From: Oscillospiraceae bacterium
GTDB lineage: Bacteria > Bacillota > Clostridia > Oscillospirales > Ruminococcaceae
DNA: 64,000 bases
Assembly (NCBI GenBank): GCA_017427265.1
Contig: JAFRTG010000004.1
Location: forward strand, 1-64,000
Reading direction: 5' to 3'
The notes under the pieces were generated by a model. That model made no database searches, was not told the DNA's origin, and saw only the letters and a list, made by a program, of their open reading frames with translations. The position numbers and the translations under genes were made by a program. Positions 42,420-51,600 of this stretch are shown here, one piece after another (position 1 is the stretch's first letter; every line of letters starts with the position of its first letter).

Positions 42420-43172
42420 ATGGATTATCTAGCCCCGAAACCGATTCCGCATCAGAATGCAGAGGTCATGCAGAAAATTCAGAATATTACTGACCTTGAT
42501 ATGACGGAAACCGAATTTATAGATTTGCTGGAATACAGCATGATGCCGATTCAGCAGTTTTTTTCGTATTATAAATGTGCGATTATGGAGATCGAGACAA
42601 AATTCAAGGTGCTGAACGAGGAGTTCTCCCTGAACAGCGAAACAAACCCGATTGAGTTCATCCAGTCGCGCATCAAGAGCTACGGCAGCATTTTCCGCAA
42701 ATGTGCCTCGAAGAAGATTCCGTATAACCTTGCGGATATTGAACGTGAAATACACGATATCGCCGGAATCCGCGTTGTCTGCTCATTTGTACAGGATATC
42801 TACCGGCTGGCGGACTGCTTTCTGCAGCAGGACGATATCACACTGATTGAAAAGAAGGACTATATCCGGAATCCGAAGCCCAACGGCTACAGAAGCCTGC
42901 ACCTGATCGTCTCTGTACCGATTTTTCTGGAAAACGAAAAAAAGCCGGTCAAGGTTGAGGTGCAGCTGCGCACGATTGCAATGGATTTCTGGGCAAGTCT
43001 TGAGCATAAGCTGCGCTATAAGAAGGATCTTTCTGAGGAATCACTCACCACACTTGCGGATGATCTGAAGGAATGTGCCGATGCCAGTGCAGAATGGGAC
43101 ATGCGGATGCAGCGGATCCGCAACCAGATCATGCTGCAGGAAACCGAGCACATACACAATCTGAATTATTAA
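42420..43172 (+). CDS. Small alarmone synthetase (RelQ/YjbM type GTP pyrophosphokinase)
   Basis: A 250-residue single-domain RelA/SpoT synthetase that makes (p)ppGpp from ATP and GTP or GDP. Motifs: RIKSYGSIFRKC (substrate-binding basic segment), DIAGIRVVCSFVQDIY, the substrate-binding KDYIRNPKPNGYRSLHL, and VEVQLRTIAMDFWASLEHKLRYK with the catalytic Glu. No hydrolase, TGS or ACT domain is present, so it cannot break down the signal and is a small synthetase, not a Rel. The start at 42420 follows AGAGGAG. Confidence 0.94.
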   Translation: MDYLAPKPIPHQNAEVMQKIQNITDLDMTETEFIDLLEYSMMPIQQFFSYYKCAIMEIETKFKVLNEEFSLNSETNPIEFIQSRIKSYGSIFRKCASKKIPYNLADIEREIHDIAGIRVVCSFVQDIYRLADCFLQQDDITLIEKKDYIRNPKPNGYRSLHLIVSVPIFLENEKKPVKVEVQLRTIAMDFWASLEHKLRYKKDLSEESLTTLADDLKECADASAEWDMRMQRIRNQIMLQETEHIHNLNY

Positions 43173-43216
43173 AAAAACGCACGGAGCAGTCTGCATGGAC
43201 TGTCCGTGCGTTTTGC
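43173..43216. terminator. Bidirectional terminator between the alarmone synthetase and exporter genes
   Basis: AAAACGCACGG / CCGTGCGTTTT with an inner stem GCAGTC/GACTGT; A run before and T run after, so it serves the convergent genes on both sides. Confidence 0.85.
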
Positions 43217-43219
43217 TGT

Positions 43220-45022
43220 TCAGATTTCCTGTCCGGCGAACTGTGTCATATAAAGATCGTAGTATTTGCCGTTTTCCTGCAGCAGCTCCTGATGCGTGCC
43301 GCTTTCGACGATGCGACCCTGATCCATAACGATAATCTGATCTGCGTCCTGAATCGTGGAGAGCCGGTGCGCGATAATCAGGCTCGTGCGATCCTTCATC
43401 AGGTCGTTCATGGCGTCCTGAATGTTCTGCTCTGTGCGCGTATCGACGCTTGAAGTCGCTTCGTCGAGAATCAGAATGCGCGGATACGACAGAAACGCAC
43501 GGCCGATTGCGATCAGCTGCTGTTCGCCCTGCGAGAGGCTGACACTCGTCTGCGAAAGCATGGTGTCATAGCGGTCGGGCAGCTTGTCGATCACACGGTC
43601 ACAGTAGCTGGAATGTGCTGCCTGTTCAAGCTCTTCGTCCGTGGCATCCTCCATCGCATAGGTCAGGTTTGCCCGCACGGTATCAGAAAAGAGCTTGGTA
43701 TCCTGCAGCACAATGCCGATGCTGTCACGCAGATCGGAAAGCGCGATATCGCGGATGTTTCTGCCGTCCAGCAGAATTTCGCCGCTGTCGATTTCATAAA
43801 ACCGCATAAGCAGATTGATGATCGTTGTCTTGCCGCTGCCGGTCGAACCGACCAGCGCGATTTTTTTGCCCGATTCGATTTTCAGCGAGAAATCGGAAAT
43901 GATTTTCTTTTCGGGAACATATGAAAAATCCACATGCCGGAACTCAATGATGCCGCTGACCTCTTTCAGCGGGAGACCCTCAGCGTGCTCAGTTTCTGTA
44001 TCGAGGATATCGAATACGCGCTCTGCGCCGGCTACAGCCGTCTGAATCTGGCCGTAAAGCTGTGCAAGCTCGTTGATCGGGCGGGAGAACTGCTTGGAGT
44101 AGATAATGAACGCCGAAATCACGCCGACCGTGATGTAACCCTTTAGTGCAAAATATGCGCCGAATACGGAAACAATCACAAAGGAAACATTGCTCAGCAT
44201 ATTCATGACAGGCCCCATGCAGTTGGAGATGATCTCCGCAACGATTCCCGTGCGGGTCAGCTGATCAGCGGTTCCGGTAAACTGTTCAATCACATCCTCC
44301 TGCTGATTATAGGCAGTAATCGTCTTATAGTTTGTCACCATTTCCTCGACGGTGCCGTTCAGCTTTCCGAGCAGCATCTGACGCTTGACAAAGTATTTCC
44401 GGATATACTTGGAAAAAAAGCTCGTGACAAAAACCGTCAGACCGACGGTTGAGCAGGAGAGCAGTCCGAGCGGAATGCTGTAATACAGCATCATGATGAG
44501 TGTGCCGATCAGTGTCAGAACACCCGAAAACAGCGAACTGAGCGACTGCGAGATGATATTGGAAATGTTGTCTGCGTCATTCGTCATACGGCTGATAAGG
44601 TCGCCGTGCGAATGGCTGTCAATATACGAGATAGGAAGATGCACGATCCTGTCAAAAAGCTCCTTGCGGAGTCTGCTGACGACATTCTGGCTGAGCGATG
44701 CGCTGATATAGCCCTGCACAAGCGATGATACGCCGTGTATCAGGTGCATGGCGAGCATGAGCGCAAGTATCCGCGGGAGCATGCCGTATTCGCCGTTTAC
44801 GACCTTGTCGATGGCTGAGCTCTGAAAGCTCGGCGCCAGAACGGATGCAATGACGCTGATGAGGACAACACCTGCCATGATGAGAACAGCTGTGCGCTCG
44901 GATTTGAAATACTGCAGGAGGCGGCGCAGCGTCTCTTTGCCGTTTTTCGGCTTTTCGACCGGTGCTGCAAAGCCGGGGCCGCGTCTGCCGAAGCCCTGCT
45001 GAGAATTGTTCTGTCCTGCCAT
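43220..45022 (-). CDS. ABC exporter half-transporter, catalytically complete subunit
   Basis: A 600-residue protein: six-helix export domain (about 50-350) and nucleotide-binding domain (about 360-595) with Walker A GSTGSGKTT, the variant signature LSQGEQQ, Walker B ILILDEATSSVD with the catalytic Glu, and switch His in IIAHRLST. A Gln/Gly-rich start of about 20 residues is unusual but harmless. With the partner gene upstream it forms a heterodimeric exporter of the LmrCD/BmrCD or MdlAB kind, one site of which is degenerate in the partner. Such pumps export drugs, peptides or lipids; the cargo here is not known. Start overlaps the stop before it by one base (TAATG). Confidence 0.92.
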   Translation of the reverse strand: MAGQNNSQQGFGRRGPGFAAPVEKPKNGKETLRRLLQYFKSERTAVLIMAGVVLISVIASVLAPSFQSSAIDKVVNGEYGMLPRILALMLAMHLIHGVSSLVQGYISASLSQNVVSRLRKELFDRIVHLPISYIDSHSHGDLISRMTNDADNISNIISQSLSSLFSGVLTLIGTLIMMLYYSIPLGLLSCSTVGLTVFVTSFFSKYIRKYFVKRQMLLGKLNGTVEEMVTNYKTITAYNQQEDVIEQFTGTADQLTRTGIVAEIISNCMGPVMNMLSNVSFVIVSVFGAYFALKGYITVGVISAFIIYSKQFSRPINELAQLYGQIQTAVAGAERVFDILDTETEHAEGLPLKEVSGIIEFRHVDFSYVPEKKIISDFSLKIESGKKIALVGSTGSGKTTIINLLMRFYEIDSGEILLDGRNIRDIALSDLRDSIGIVLQDTKLFSDTVRANLTYAMEDATDEELEQAAHSSYCDRVIDKLPDRYDTMLSQTSVSLSQGEQQLIAIGRAFLSYPRILILDEATSSVDTRTEQNIQDAMNDLMKDRTSLIIAHRLSTIQDADQIIVMDQGRIVESGTHQELLQENGKYYDLYMTQFAGQEI

Positions 45023-46752
45023 TACGCATCCTCCTTTTTCAGCTGAGATGCATAGATATCCTGATAAATCCGGCAGGTCTGCATGAGCCTGTCATGCGTA
45101 TCACAGGCGGCAACAGTGCCGTTGTCGATGACCGCGATGCGGTCGGCATTCCGGACGGATGAAATCCGCTGTGCGATAATGATTTTTGTCATGTCACGGA
45201 AGTCCTCGCGCAGCGCCTTCTGCAGTGCTGCTTCCGTGCGAAAATCCAGCGCACTGGTCGAATCGTCCAGAATCAGGATTTCTGCTTTTTTTACCAGTGC
45301 GCGGCTGATTGCGATACGCTGACGCTGACCGCCGGAAAGACTCATGCCGGATTCCGCGACAGGCGTGTTATACTGCTCCGGCTGCTGCATGATGAATTCG
45401 TCAGCCTGTGCCGTGATTGCCGCTTTCCGGATTTCTTCGTCTGTCGCATCCGGGTTGCCGATGCGGATGTTTTCGGCGATGGTTGTGGAAAAGAGCTCGC
45501 TTTTCTGCAGCACGATTGCAATCCGGCTGCGCAGCTCGGAGAGCGGATACTCTTTTACATCAACGCCGTCAACCTCAACTGTGCCGGAATCAGCGTCATA
45601 GAAGCGGGGAATGAGATGTACCAGCGAGCTTTTGCCGCAGCCGGTTTCACCGATGACGGCAAGTGTTTCGCCGGGAGCAATCGAAAGATTGATATGATGC
45701 AGCACATCAGCGCCGTGATCTGCGTAGGAAAAGCAGACGTTCCGGAAGGTGACAGCGCCGCCCTTTGCAGCAGGGCTGCCGCTGCCGTCCTGAATCGGGG
45801 AGTCCGTTGCAAGGATTTCCTTTAATCTGCGCGAGGAGGTCATGCCGCGCGTGACAGTCTGGAAGATCATCGCAAGCATCATCATGCCGTTCAGAATCTG
45901 AGAGAGGTAGGTGACCGCAGCCATGATTGTTCCGGGTGCGATGCTGCCGTCCTGTACGCGGAGTGCGCCGATGTAAATAATCGCAACGGTCGCAAGATTC
46001 AGAACGATATTCATGACCGGCCGCATATAGGACATCAGAATCAGCACGCGGAACTGTGTGCCGACCAGATCGTCATTGCTCTGCGCAAAGCGCCGGTTTT
46101 CGCGGTTCTCCTGAATAAATGCCTTGACCACACGCGCGCCGGAGACATTTTCCTGAATGACGGTATTCATCCGGTCGAGCTTTGTCTGCAGCAGATTGAA
46201 CAGCGGTGTGGTTTTCCAGAGGACAAAGCCGATCTCCAGCAGAATGAGCGGAAGTGCAATTACGATCACGGTGCCGAAATCGGCGGCAAGGGTCACAAGC
46301 GCGATGCTGCCTGCTACGAAAAACATTGCGCAGCGGACGCATCCGCGGATGATCTGCGAGACCATGTTCTGTACCTGCGTGACATCGCTGGTGGTGCGCG
46401 TAATCAGCGAACCGACGGAGAATTTGTCCGTCTGTGAAAAGGAAAAATGCATAATTTTTTTGAAGGCAGCCTTCCGGACATCATTGCCGAAATTCTGGCT
46501 GCAGAGATTTGTGCATACCCCGCTGAGCATTCCGCAAAGGCCGCCGGCCAGAACAATCAGCAGCATTTTCACACCGGTTCCGGTTACGATGTGCATATCG
46601 GAAACACCGTTGTTGTTCAGGCCGAGTATGCCGTTGTTGACAATTTCAGCCATCATGCGCGGCTGCAGCAGATCGACATATACTTCCAGCACCATGAAAA
46701 CAGAGGCGAGCAGCGCTGCCTTCCAGTACCGTTTCAGATATTGAGCAATCAA
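45022..46752 (-). CDS. ABC exporter half-transporter, degenerate-site subunit
   Basis: A 576-residue ABC exporter subunit with a six-helix domain (about 15-310) and an NBD with Walker A GETGCGKSS, canonical signature LSGGQRQRIAISRAL and Walker B ILILDDSTSALD, where Asp replaces the catalytic Glu. The switch region reads IIAQRISS, with Gln in place of His. These two changes mark the non-catalytic site of heterodimeric exporters. I place the start at TTG 46752, which lies 8 bases after GGAAAGGAG; the ATG at 46773 sits before that ribosome site. Works with the next gene. Confidence 0.9.
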   Translation of the reverse strand: MIAQYLKRYWKAALLASVFMVLEVYVDLLQPRMMAEIVNNGILGLNNNGVSDMHIVTGTGVKMLLIVLAGGLCGMLSGVCTNLCSQNFGNDVRKAAFKKIMHFSFSQTDKFSVGSLITRTTSDVTQVQNMVSQIIRGCVRCAMFFVAGSIALVTLAADFGTVIVIALPLILLEIGFVLWKTTPLFNLLQTKLDRMNTVIQENVSGARVVKAFIQENRENRRFAQSNDDLVGTQFRVLILMSYMRPVMNIVLNLATVAIIYIGALRVQDGSIAPGTIMAAVTYLSQILNGMMMLAMIFQTVTRGMTSSRRLKEILATDSPIQDGSGSPAAKGGAVTFRNVCFSYADHGADVLHHINLSIAPGETLAVIGETGCGKSSLVHLIPRFYDADSGTVEVDGVDVKEYPLSELRSRIAIVLQKSELFSTTIAENIRIGNPDATDEEIRKAAITAQADEFIMQQPEQYNTPVAESGMSLSGGQRQRIAISRALVKKAEILILDDSTSALDFRTEAALQKALREDFRDMTKIIIAQRISSVRNADRIAVIDNGTVAACDTHDRLMQTCRIYQDIYASQLKKEDA

Positions 46753-46793
46753 ATTCAGAACTCCTTTCCGCATGTCAGTTTTTGAGCAATTCT

Positions 46794-46822
46794 ATTATAC
46801 ACGATTTCTGAAACGATTGCAA
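46794..46822 (-). promoter_or_regulatory. Sigma-A promoter of the exporter operon
   Basis: Minus-strand TTGCAA and TATAAT with 17-bp spacer; it supports the TTG start at 46752. Confidence 0.75.
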
Positions 46823-46947
46823 TCTTTTTTACAATCAGGAATTGCGCCGCATTACGGGAGGCTGCCCATTTTTTGCGGTGCATCCTGAAACTTTTTTTAA
46901 TCCGTGACGGAAATTTTGCACATATCAGAAAAAATTTGCATATGGAA

Positions 46948-46976
46948 TTGACAAGGGGCAATTTTTGTGATAAACT
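46948..46976 (+). promoter_or_regulatory. Sigma-A promoter of the DUF4353 gene
   Basis: TTGACA and TAAACT, 17-bp spacer, TGA extended -10. Confidence 0.7.
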
Positions 46977-47027
46977 GTGACCATGGGGGTTATTTTACAT
47001 TCATACATGAAAGGAAGGGTTTGAAAA

Positions 47028-48422
47028 ATGAAACATACAAAGAAATTCGCAGCCGCGCTGATGTGCGGCACCATTCTGATGACGGCGCTTCCGCTGTCTG
47101 CTGTCCATGCTGAGGAAACCGCCGACACGCCGGCAGCTTCCGAGCCGGTCGTCATGGATGCTGTTGTCAAGTTCAACGGTGAAGCGGCAGAATCTTCTTC
47201 TGATAAGGTTCAGATTGAAGGCACCAAAGTTATCATCACCGCATCCGGCAACTATGAGTTTTCCGGTGAGACGGCGGACGGACAGATTGACGTCAACATT
47301 CCCGATAAAAAGACAGATACCGGAACCGTCAAGCTGTTCTTCAACGGCGTAAAGATTACCGGAAAGAGCAGCGCCGCCGTTCTGATTGAAAGCGCAAAAA
47401 ATACTTCGATCAATATTGTGGACGGCACTGAGAACTTCATTTATGACGGCACGACCTATCCGGAGGATATCACTGCTGCGGTTTATGCAAAGGATGAGCT
47501 GACCATTAAGAGCGCAGGCGAGGCCGGAACCGGAAAGCTCCGCATCGAGGCTGCGACGCAGCACGGTCTCCACTGCACGGAAGAAGTCAAGGTGACCGGC
47601 GGAAACCTGAAAATCCGTACCGATAAGGGCGACGGCCTCCGCGGCAAGGAAGCTGTCACAATCAAAGGCGGCGATATTGATATCAATGCAGACGGCGACG
47701 GTCTGAAGTCCACAAAGGGCAAGGTCGATATCTCCGGCGGCAAGATGGAGATCAAGGCCGGCAATGATGCGATTCAGGCGGAAACCGATCTGATGATTAC
47801 CGGCGGTGATATCAAGGCAAACGGCGACCGCGGTCTGACTGCACCGAAAGGCGCTCTGATCAACGGCGGACTGGTTTTTGCAACTGCAACCGTCGATACG
47901 CCGAAGGAAGGCGAGGCTGCAAAGGATAATACCTTCAAGATTGCGGAAGCGAGCACACAGCCGGTGATTCTGGTTCAGATGTCCGAGCAGCAGCTCAAGG
48001 AACAGCGCGTTGTTCTGAAGGACGTGGATTCCAAGAATGTGATTTCCAAGAATCCCAACAAGAAATTTGATTATATCCTGCTTTCTTCGCCGGAGCTTGC
48101 CGTCGGAAAGACCTATACGCTTTCCGTCAACGATGCTGACTGCGAGAATGGCAAGATCGAACTGAATGCTGCGGTCGTCAATGTTGAAAATGTTGTCAAT
48201 AAGGCGCCGAGAGTTGCCGATGAAGGCGATGCGCTTGATATCAACTACGACGGATCCGTGGATGTTTCCGATGCCGTTCTGACCTGCCGCTTTGTATCCG
48301 GTGACAGCTCCGTGACCTATATCACAGATAAAATGGTTGCGCGCATGGACTGTGACAAAAACGGTACGGTTGAGATGGATGATGTCACGGTGATCCTGAA
48401 GAGAATTGCGCATCTTGCATAA
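47028..48422 (+). CDS. Secreted DUF4353 carbohydrate-binding protein with dockerin
   Basis: A 464-residue exported protein: signal peptide (1-27, ending SAVHAEE), a right-handed beta-helix-like DUF4353 domain (about 45-330) with repeated turns such as TEEVKVTGGNLKIRT, GKEAVTIKGGDIDI and KGKVDISGGKMEIKA, and a C-terminal dockerin with loops DINYDGSVDVSD and DCDKNGTVEMDD. The family prototype, Clostridium thermocellum Cthe_2159, binds polygalacturonate and cellulose. A dockerin on such a protein would add a non-catalytic pectin-binding part to the cellulosome. AGGAAGGGTTTGAAA precedes the ATG. Confidence 0.88.
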   Translation: MKHTKKFAAALMCGTILMTALPLSAVHAEETADTPAASEPVVMDAVVKFNGEAAESSSDKVQIEGTKVIITASGNYEFSGETADGQIDVNIPDKKTDTGTVKLFFNGVKITGKSSAAVLIESAKNTSINIVDGTENFIYDGTTYPEDITAAVYAKDELTIKSAGEAGTGKLRIEAATQHGLHCTEEVKVTGGNLKIRTDKGDGLRGKEAVTIKGGDIDINADGDGLKSTKGKVDISGGKMEIKAGNDAIQAETDLMITGGDIKANGDRGLTAPKGALINGGLVFATATVDTPKEGEAAKDNTFKIAEASTQPVILVQMSEQQLKEQRVVLKDVDSKNVISKNPNKKFDYILLSSPELAVGKTYTLSVNDADCENGKIELNAAVVNVENVVNKAPRVADEGDALDINYDGSVDVSDAVLTCRFVSGDSSVTYITDKMVARMDCDKNGTVEMDDVTVILKRIAHLA

Positions 48423-48440
48423 TTTTTCAGACTGAAAATC

Positions 48441-48471
48441 AAGAGCACGCGGGCTTCCTGCGTGCTCTTTT
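48441..48471 (+). terminator. Terminator after the DUF4353 gene
   Basis: AAGAGCACGCGGG / CCTGCGTGCTCTT stem (one mismatch), 3-nt loop, then TTTT. Confidence 0.85.
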
Positions 48472-48511
48472 CGTCATTTTATAAAAAGATGTAGAAAATA
48501 CCAAAATCCTC

Positions 48512-48540
48512 TTGCAATTTCTTCCGAAAAATGGTATAAT
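48512..48540 (+). promoter_or_regulatory. Sigma-A promoter of the giant LRR gene
   Basis: TTGCAA and TATAAT, 17-bp spacer, TGG extended -10; a leader of about 72 bases leads to AAAGGAGGTAACGAGAA and the ATG. Confidence 0.8.
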
Positions 48541-48619
48541 AATTCTAATTGGTAAGAAACCTGAATTTACCATTGCTTTCTATCGCAATATTCAAGGCGC
48601 ATAAAGGAGGTAACGAGAA

Positions 48620-51600
48620 ATGGCGGAACGAGTGTTTACCCGGGAGGATGCCAAAGGTCTGATCCGTTCCAACTCGAAAATTGTCAAGATCCCTTCTGAT
48701 TTCACAGCAATCGGAAGCGGCGCTCTGGCCGGCTTTTCGCAGGTTGAAGAACTGGTGATTCCGGAAGGTGTTACCCGGATTGCTTCAAACGCATTCTATA
48801 CCAGGAGCTTTAAAAACACCTGTAAGGTGCGTCGGCTGTCGATCCCTTCGTCTCTGACGAATTTTGAGCGCTGGTGTTTCTTTGGCTGTGATAACCTGGA
48901 GATCGTCAATCTGCCGGACGGCTTCTCCATTCCGCTTGCACTGGAGCTGTTCTGGCAGTGCTATAATGCTGCTCTGTGCATCGGAAAGAAGTCTCTGTTC
49001 GGTTCCAAGGCGAAGGTTAAAACAGTGAAGGAATACTTAGCTGAAACAGCCGGTATACTGACCTTTGCAACTGCTGCATATCTGCAGGTCGCACCGGATA
49101 ACTCTCTGCTGATTCCGCCGGAGTATTCTGTCATCTCTTCTCATGCAATGAAGAGCCTTGTCAGCAAAAATATCAAGCGTCTGCTGATTCCGAGAACGGT
49201 TCGCTGCATTGCTGTGAATGCATTTACGTTCCTCGATTCGCTGGAACAGGTTTTCTTTGAGGAGGGTACTGAATACATTGACAGCTGTGCGCTGGCAAAT
49301 TGCCGTCAGCTCCGCAGCATCGTGATTCCGGATACCGTGAAGGAAATCGGCGTCGGTGCCTTTATGAATCTGCCGATGCTGGAATCAATCCGGCTTCCTG
49401 CCGGGCTGCGGTATCTCTCTGACGAGCTGCTGAGCGGGTGCCGTTCCCTGAAAAAAGTAATCTTCGGAAACCGTGTGGAACGGATCGGTGCGGGAACCTT
49501 TGCCGGCTGTGCCTCTCTCACCAGCATGATTCTGCCGGAGGGACTGCAGTCCATCGGCAACAGCGCCTTCTGGGAATGCAAGCAGCTGCAGCGGCTTTAT
49601 GTGCCGGCCAGCTGTAAATCCGTCACGCAGTCCTCGTTCGGAAACTGCCCGTATCTGACGGAACTCCATATGCCGCGCATCATTCACGATCAGAATGAAA
49701 TGAAGCGCGTATTCGGTGATATTACCAATCCGACAATCACATGGCTCGATCCGGGTGCGGTTCCGCCCGCATGGAACGACGACGATGTTCTTCCGCAGCG
49801 TGAGATTCAGGAGCTTGTTGAGGAAAAGGAAAAACCGAAGAAGCCGGTTGATTTCTCCGAGCTGATTCCCTCCAATGTTCCGATTCAGGCAGCAATGTCA
49901 CAGCAGGCTGCGGCCGCGGAGGATCCTTCCGGTGTAAAAGCAAAACCGGTATCCGTTGATGCTGATTCCGTACAGAAAATGGAGCGCTCCATTGCTTCCA
50001 TGCAGCAGCAGATCTCCTCACTCGCTGAGACTGCACATGAAAATGCTGCTTACGGTCTTTCCGGTGTCGATCAGGGTACTATTGATAAACTGTATCAGAA
50101 TCTTGCGATCATGCAGCAGAACTATCAGGCACTGGAAAAGTTCAAGGATTCTGCTGACGCAATGGCATCTCTGCAGAAGCAGATGCAGGATATGGCAATG
50201 ATGCAGGAAAAGATCGAACAGATCAACGCCATGCAGCAGTCTGTCCGCGATCAGGCGCAGAAGCTCTCCGCACTCCAGGAGAAGATCGGCGCGATCAATG
50301 AAATGAAGGAACAGATCAACGCCATCACCGAGATGCAGTCGAAGATTGATTCGCTGAGCGGTGCAGAAAACGTCAGCGGCATGATTACCGATCTGGATGC
50401 CAAGCTCGATGCACTGTCTGCATTCAAGGAAAAGGCCGATGCGCTTTCCGAGCTGCAGGCCAAGCTCGATGCAATCGGCGACGTCCGGAACATGGCCGGA
50501 ACGATTTCCGAGCTGCAGGCTAAGCTCGGCGCGTTTTCGGAAATGCAGAGCAAGATTGAATCAATCTCTGAGCTGGAAAAGAAAGTGGAGGCAATTCCGG
50601 ATATTCAGGAAAAGGTCGATGCGATTTCCGGCATTCAGGAAAAAGTTGATGCGATTTCCGGCATTCAGGAGAAGGTTGATGCAATTTCCGAAATGCAGGA
50701 AAAGGTTGAGGCAATCGGCGATGTGACCGAACAAATCAGCATGATTCCGCAGATGCAGCAGCAGCTCGAAAATCTGAGCGAAATGCAGCAGCAGACCGCG
50801 GAACAGCTCGCTGAGATTGTGCCGACAGCCGCACAGGAGGCTGCTGTACCCGTTTCAGAACCGGCACCGGTTGTACGAACCGGAGTGCCGAACGAGGACG
50901 GCTTCATCACCCCGGATGAACCGGCATTCCTGCAGGATGCAATCTCCGGCATTCAGAACGTACAGTCTGCGCCGGAACCTGCAGCTGAGGCGCCGCAGTT
51001 CCCGTTTGAACTGCCTGCTGCGCCTGTGGTTTCTCCTGCCCCTGCCAATGCTGCGGCTGCTGATGTGTTCAATACACCGGCAGCATCCGCACCTGCGCCG
51101 GAGGTTCCGGCAGAGCCTGCTGCTGAGCCTGAGACGCCTGCAACAGCTTCTGTTCAGGAGAACTTTGAGGAGGTTCCTGCACCGCAGACAATCCCTGTTC
51201 AGCCGGCCATACCGGTTCCGCAGTCTGCTCCGGCAGCGTCTGCTGTATCTGCTGCATTTGATGACTGCATCTGTTTTGTGCCTGTTCATACCGGTGAATA
51301 TCCGCTGGGTGAAAAGATCTTCACGCAGGATGTTTCCAAGCCGATGCCCGGCCCTGTGGAGCGCAGCGCTGCTCTGAAGGCCTATACCGTGATTGCATAT
51401 CGCGCCTTCCGGAATTCGCAGGGCGGTGAACGGTTTGAAATCCCCGAAGGCATCCGCCGGATCGAGACACAGGCATTCTGGGATTCGCCCCGTCTGCTTG
51501 CGATCGAGATTCCGTCCACACTGACTGAGGTCGAGCCGGATGCATTCGCAGGCTGTTCCAGACTTGCAGATGTCTATGTTCCGAATGATTTCCCGGAGCG

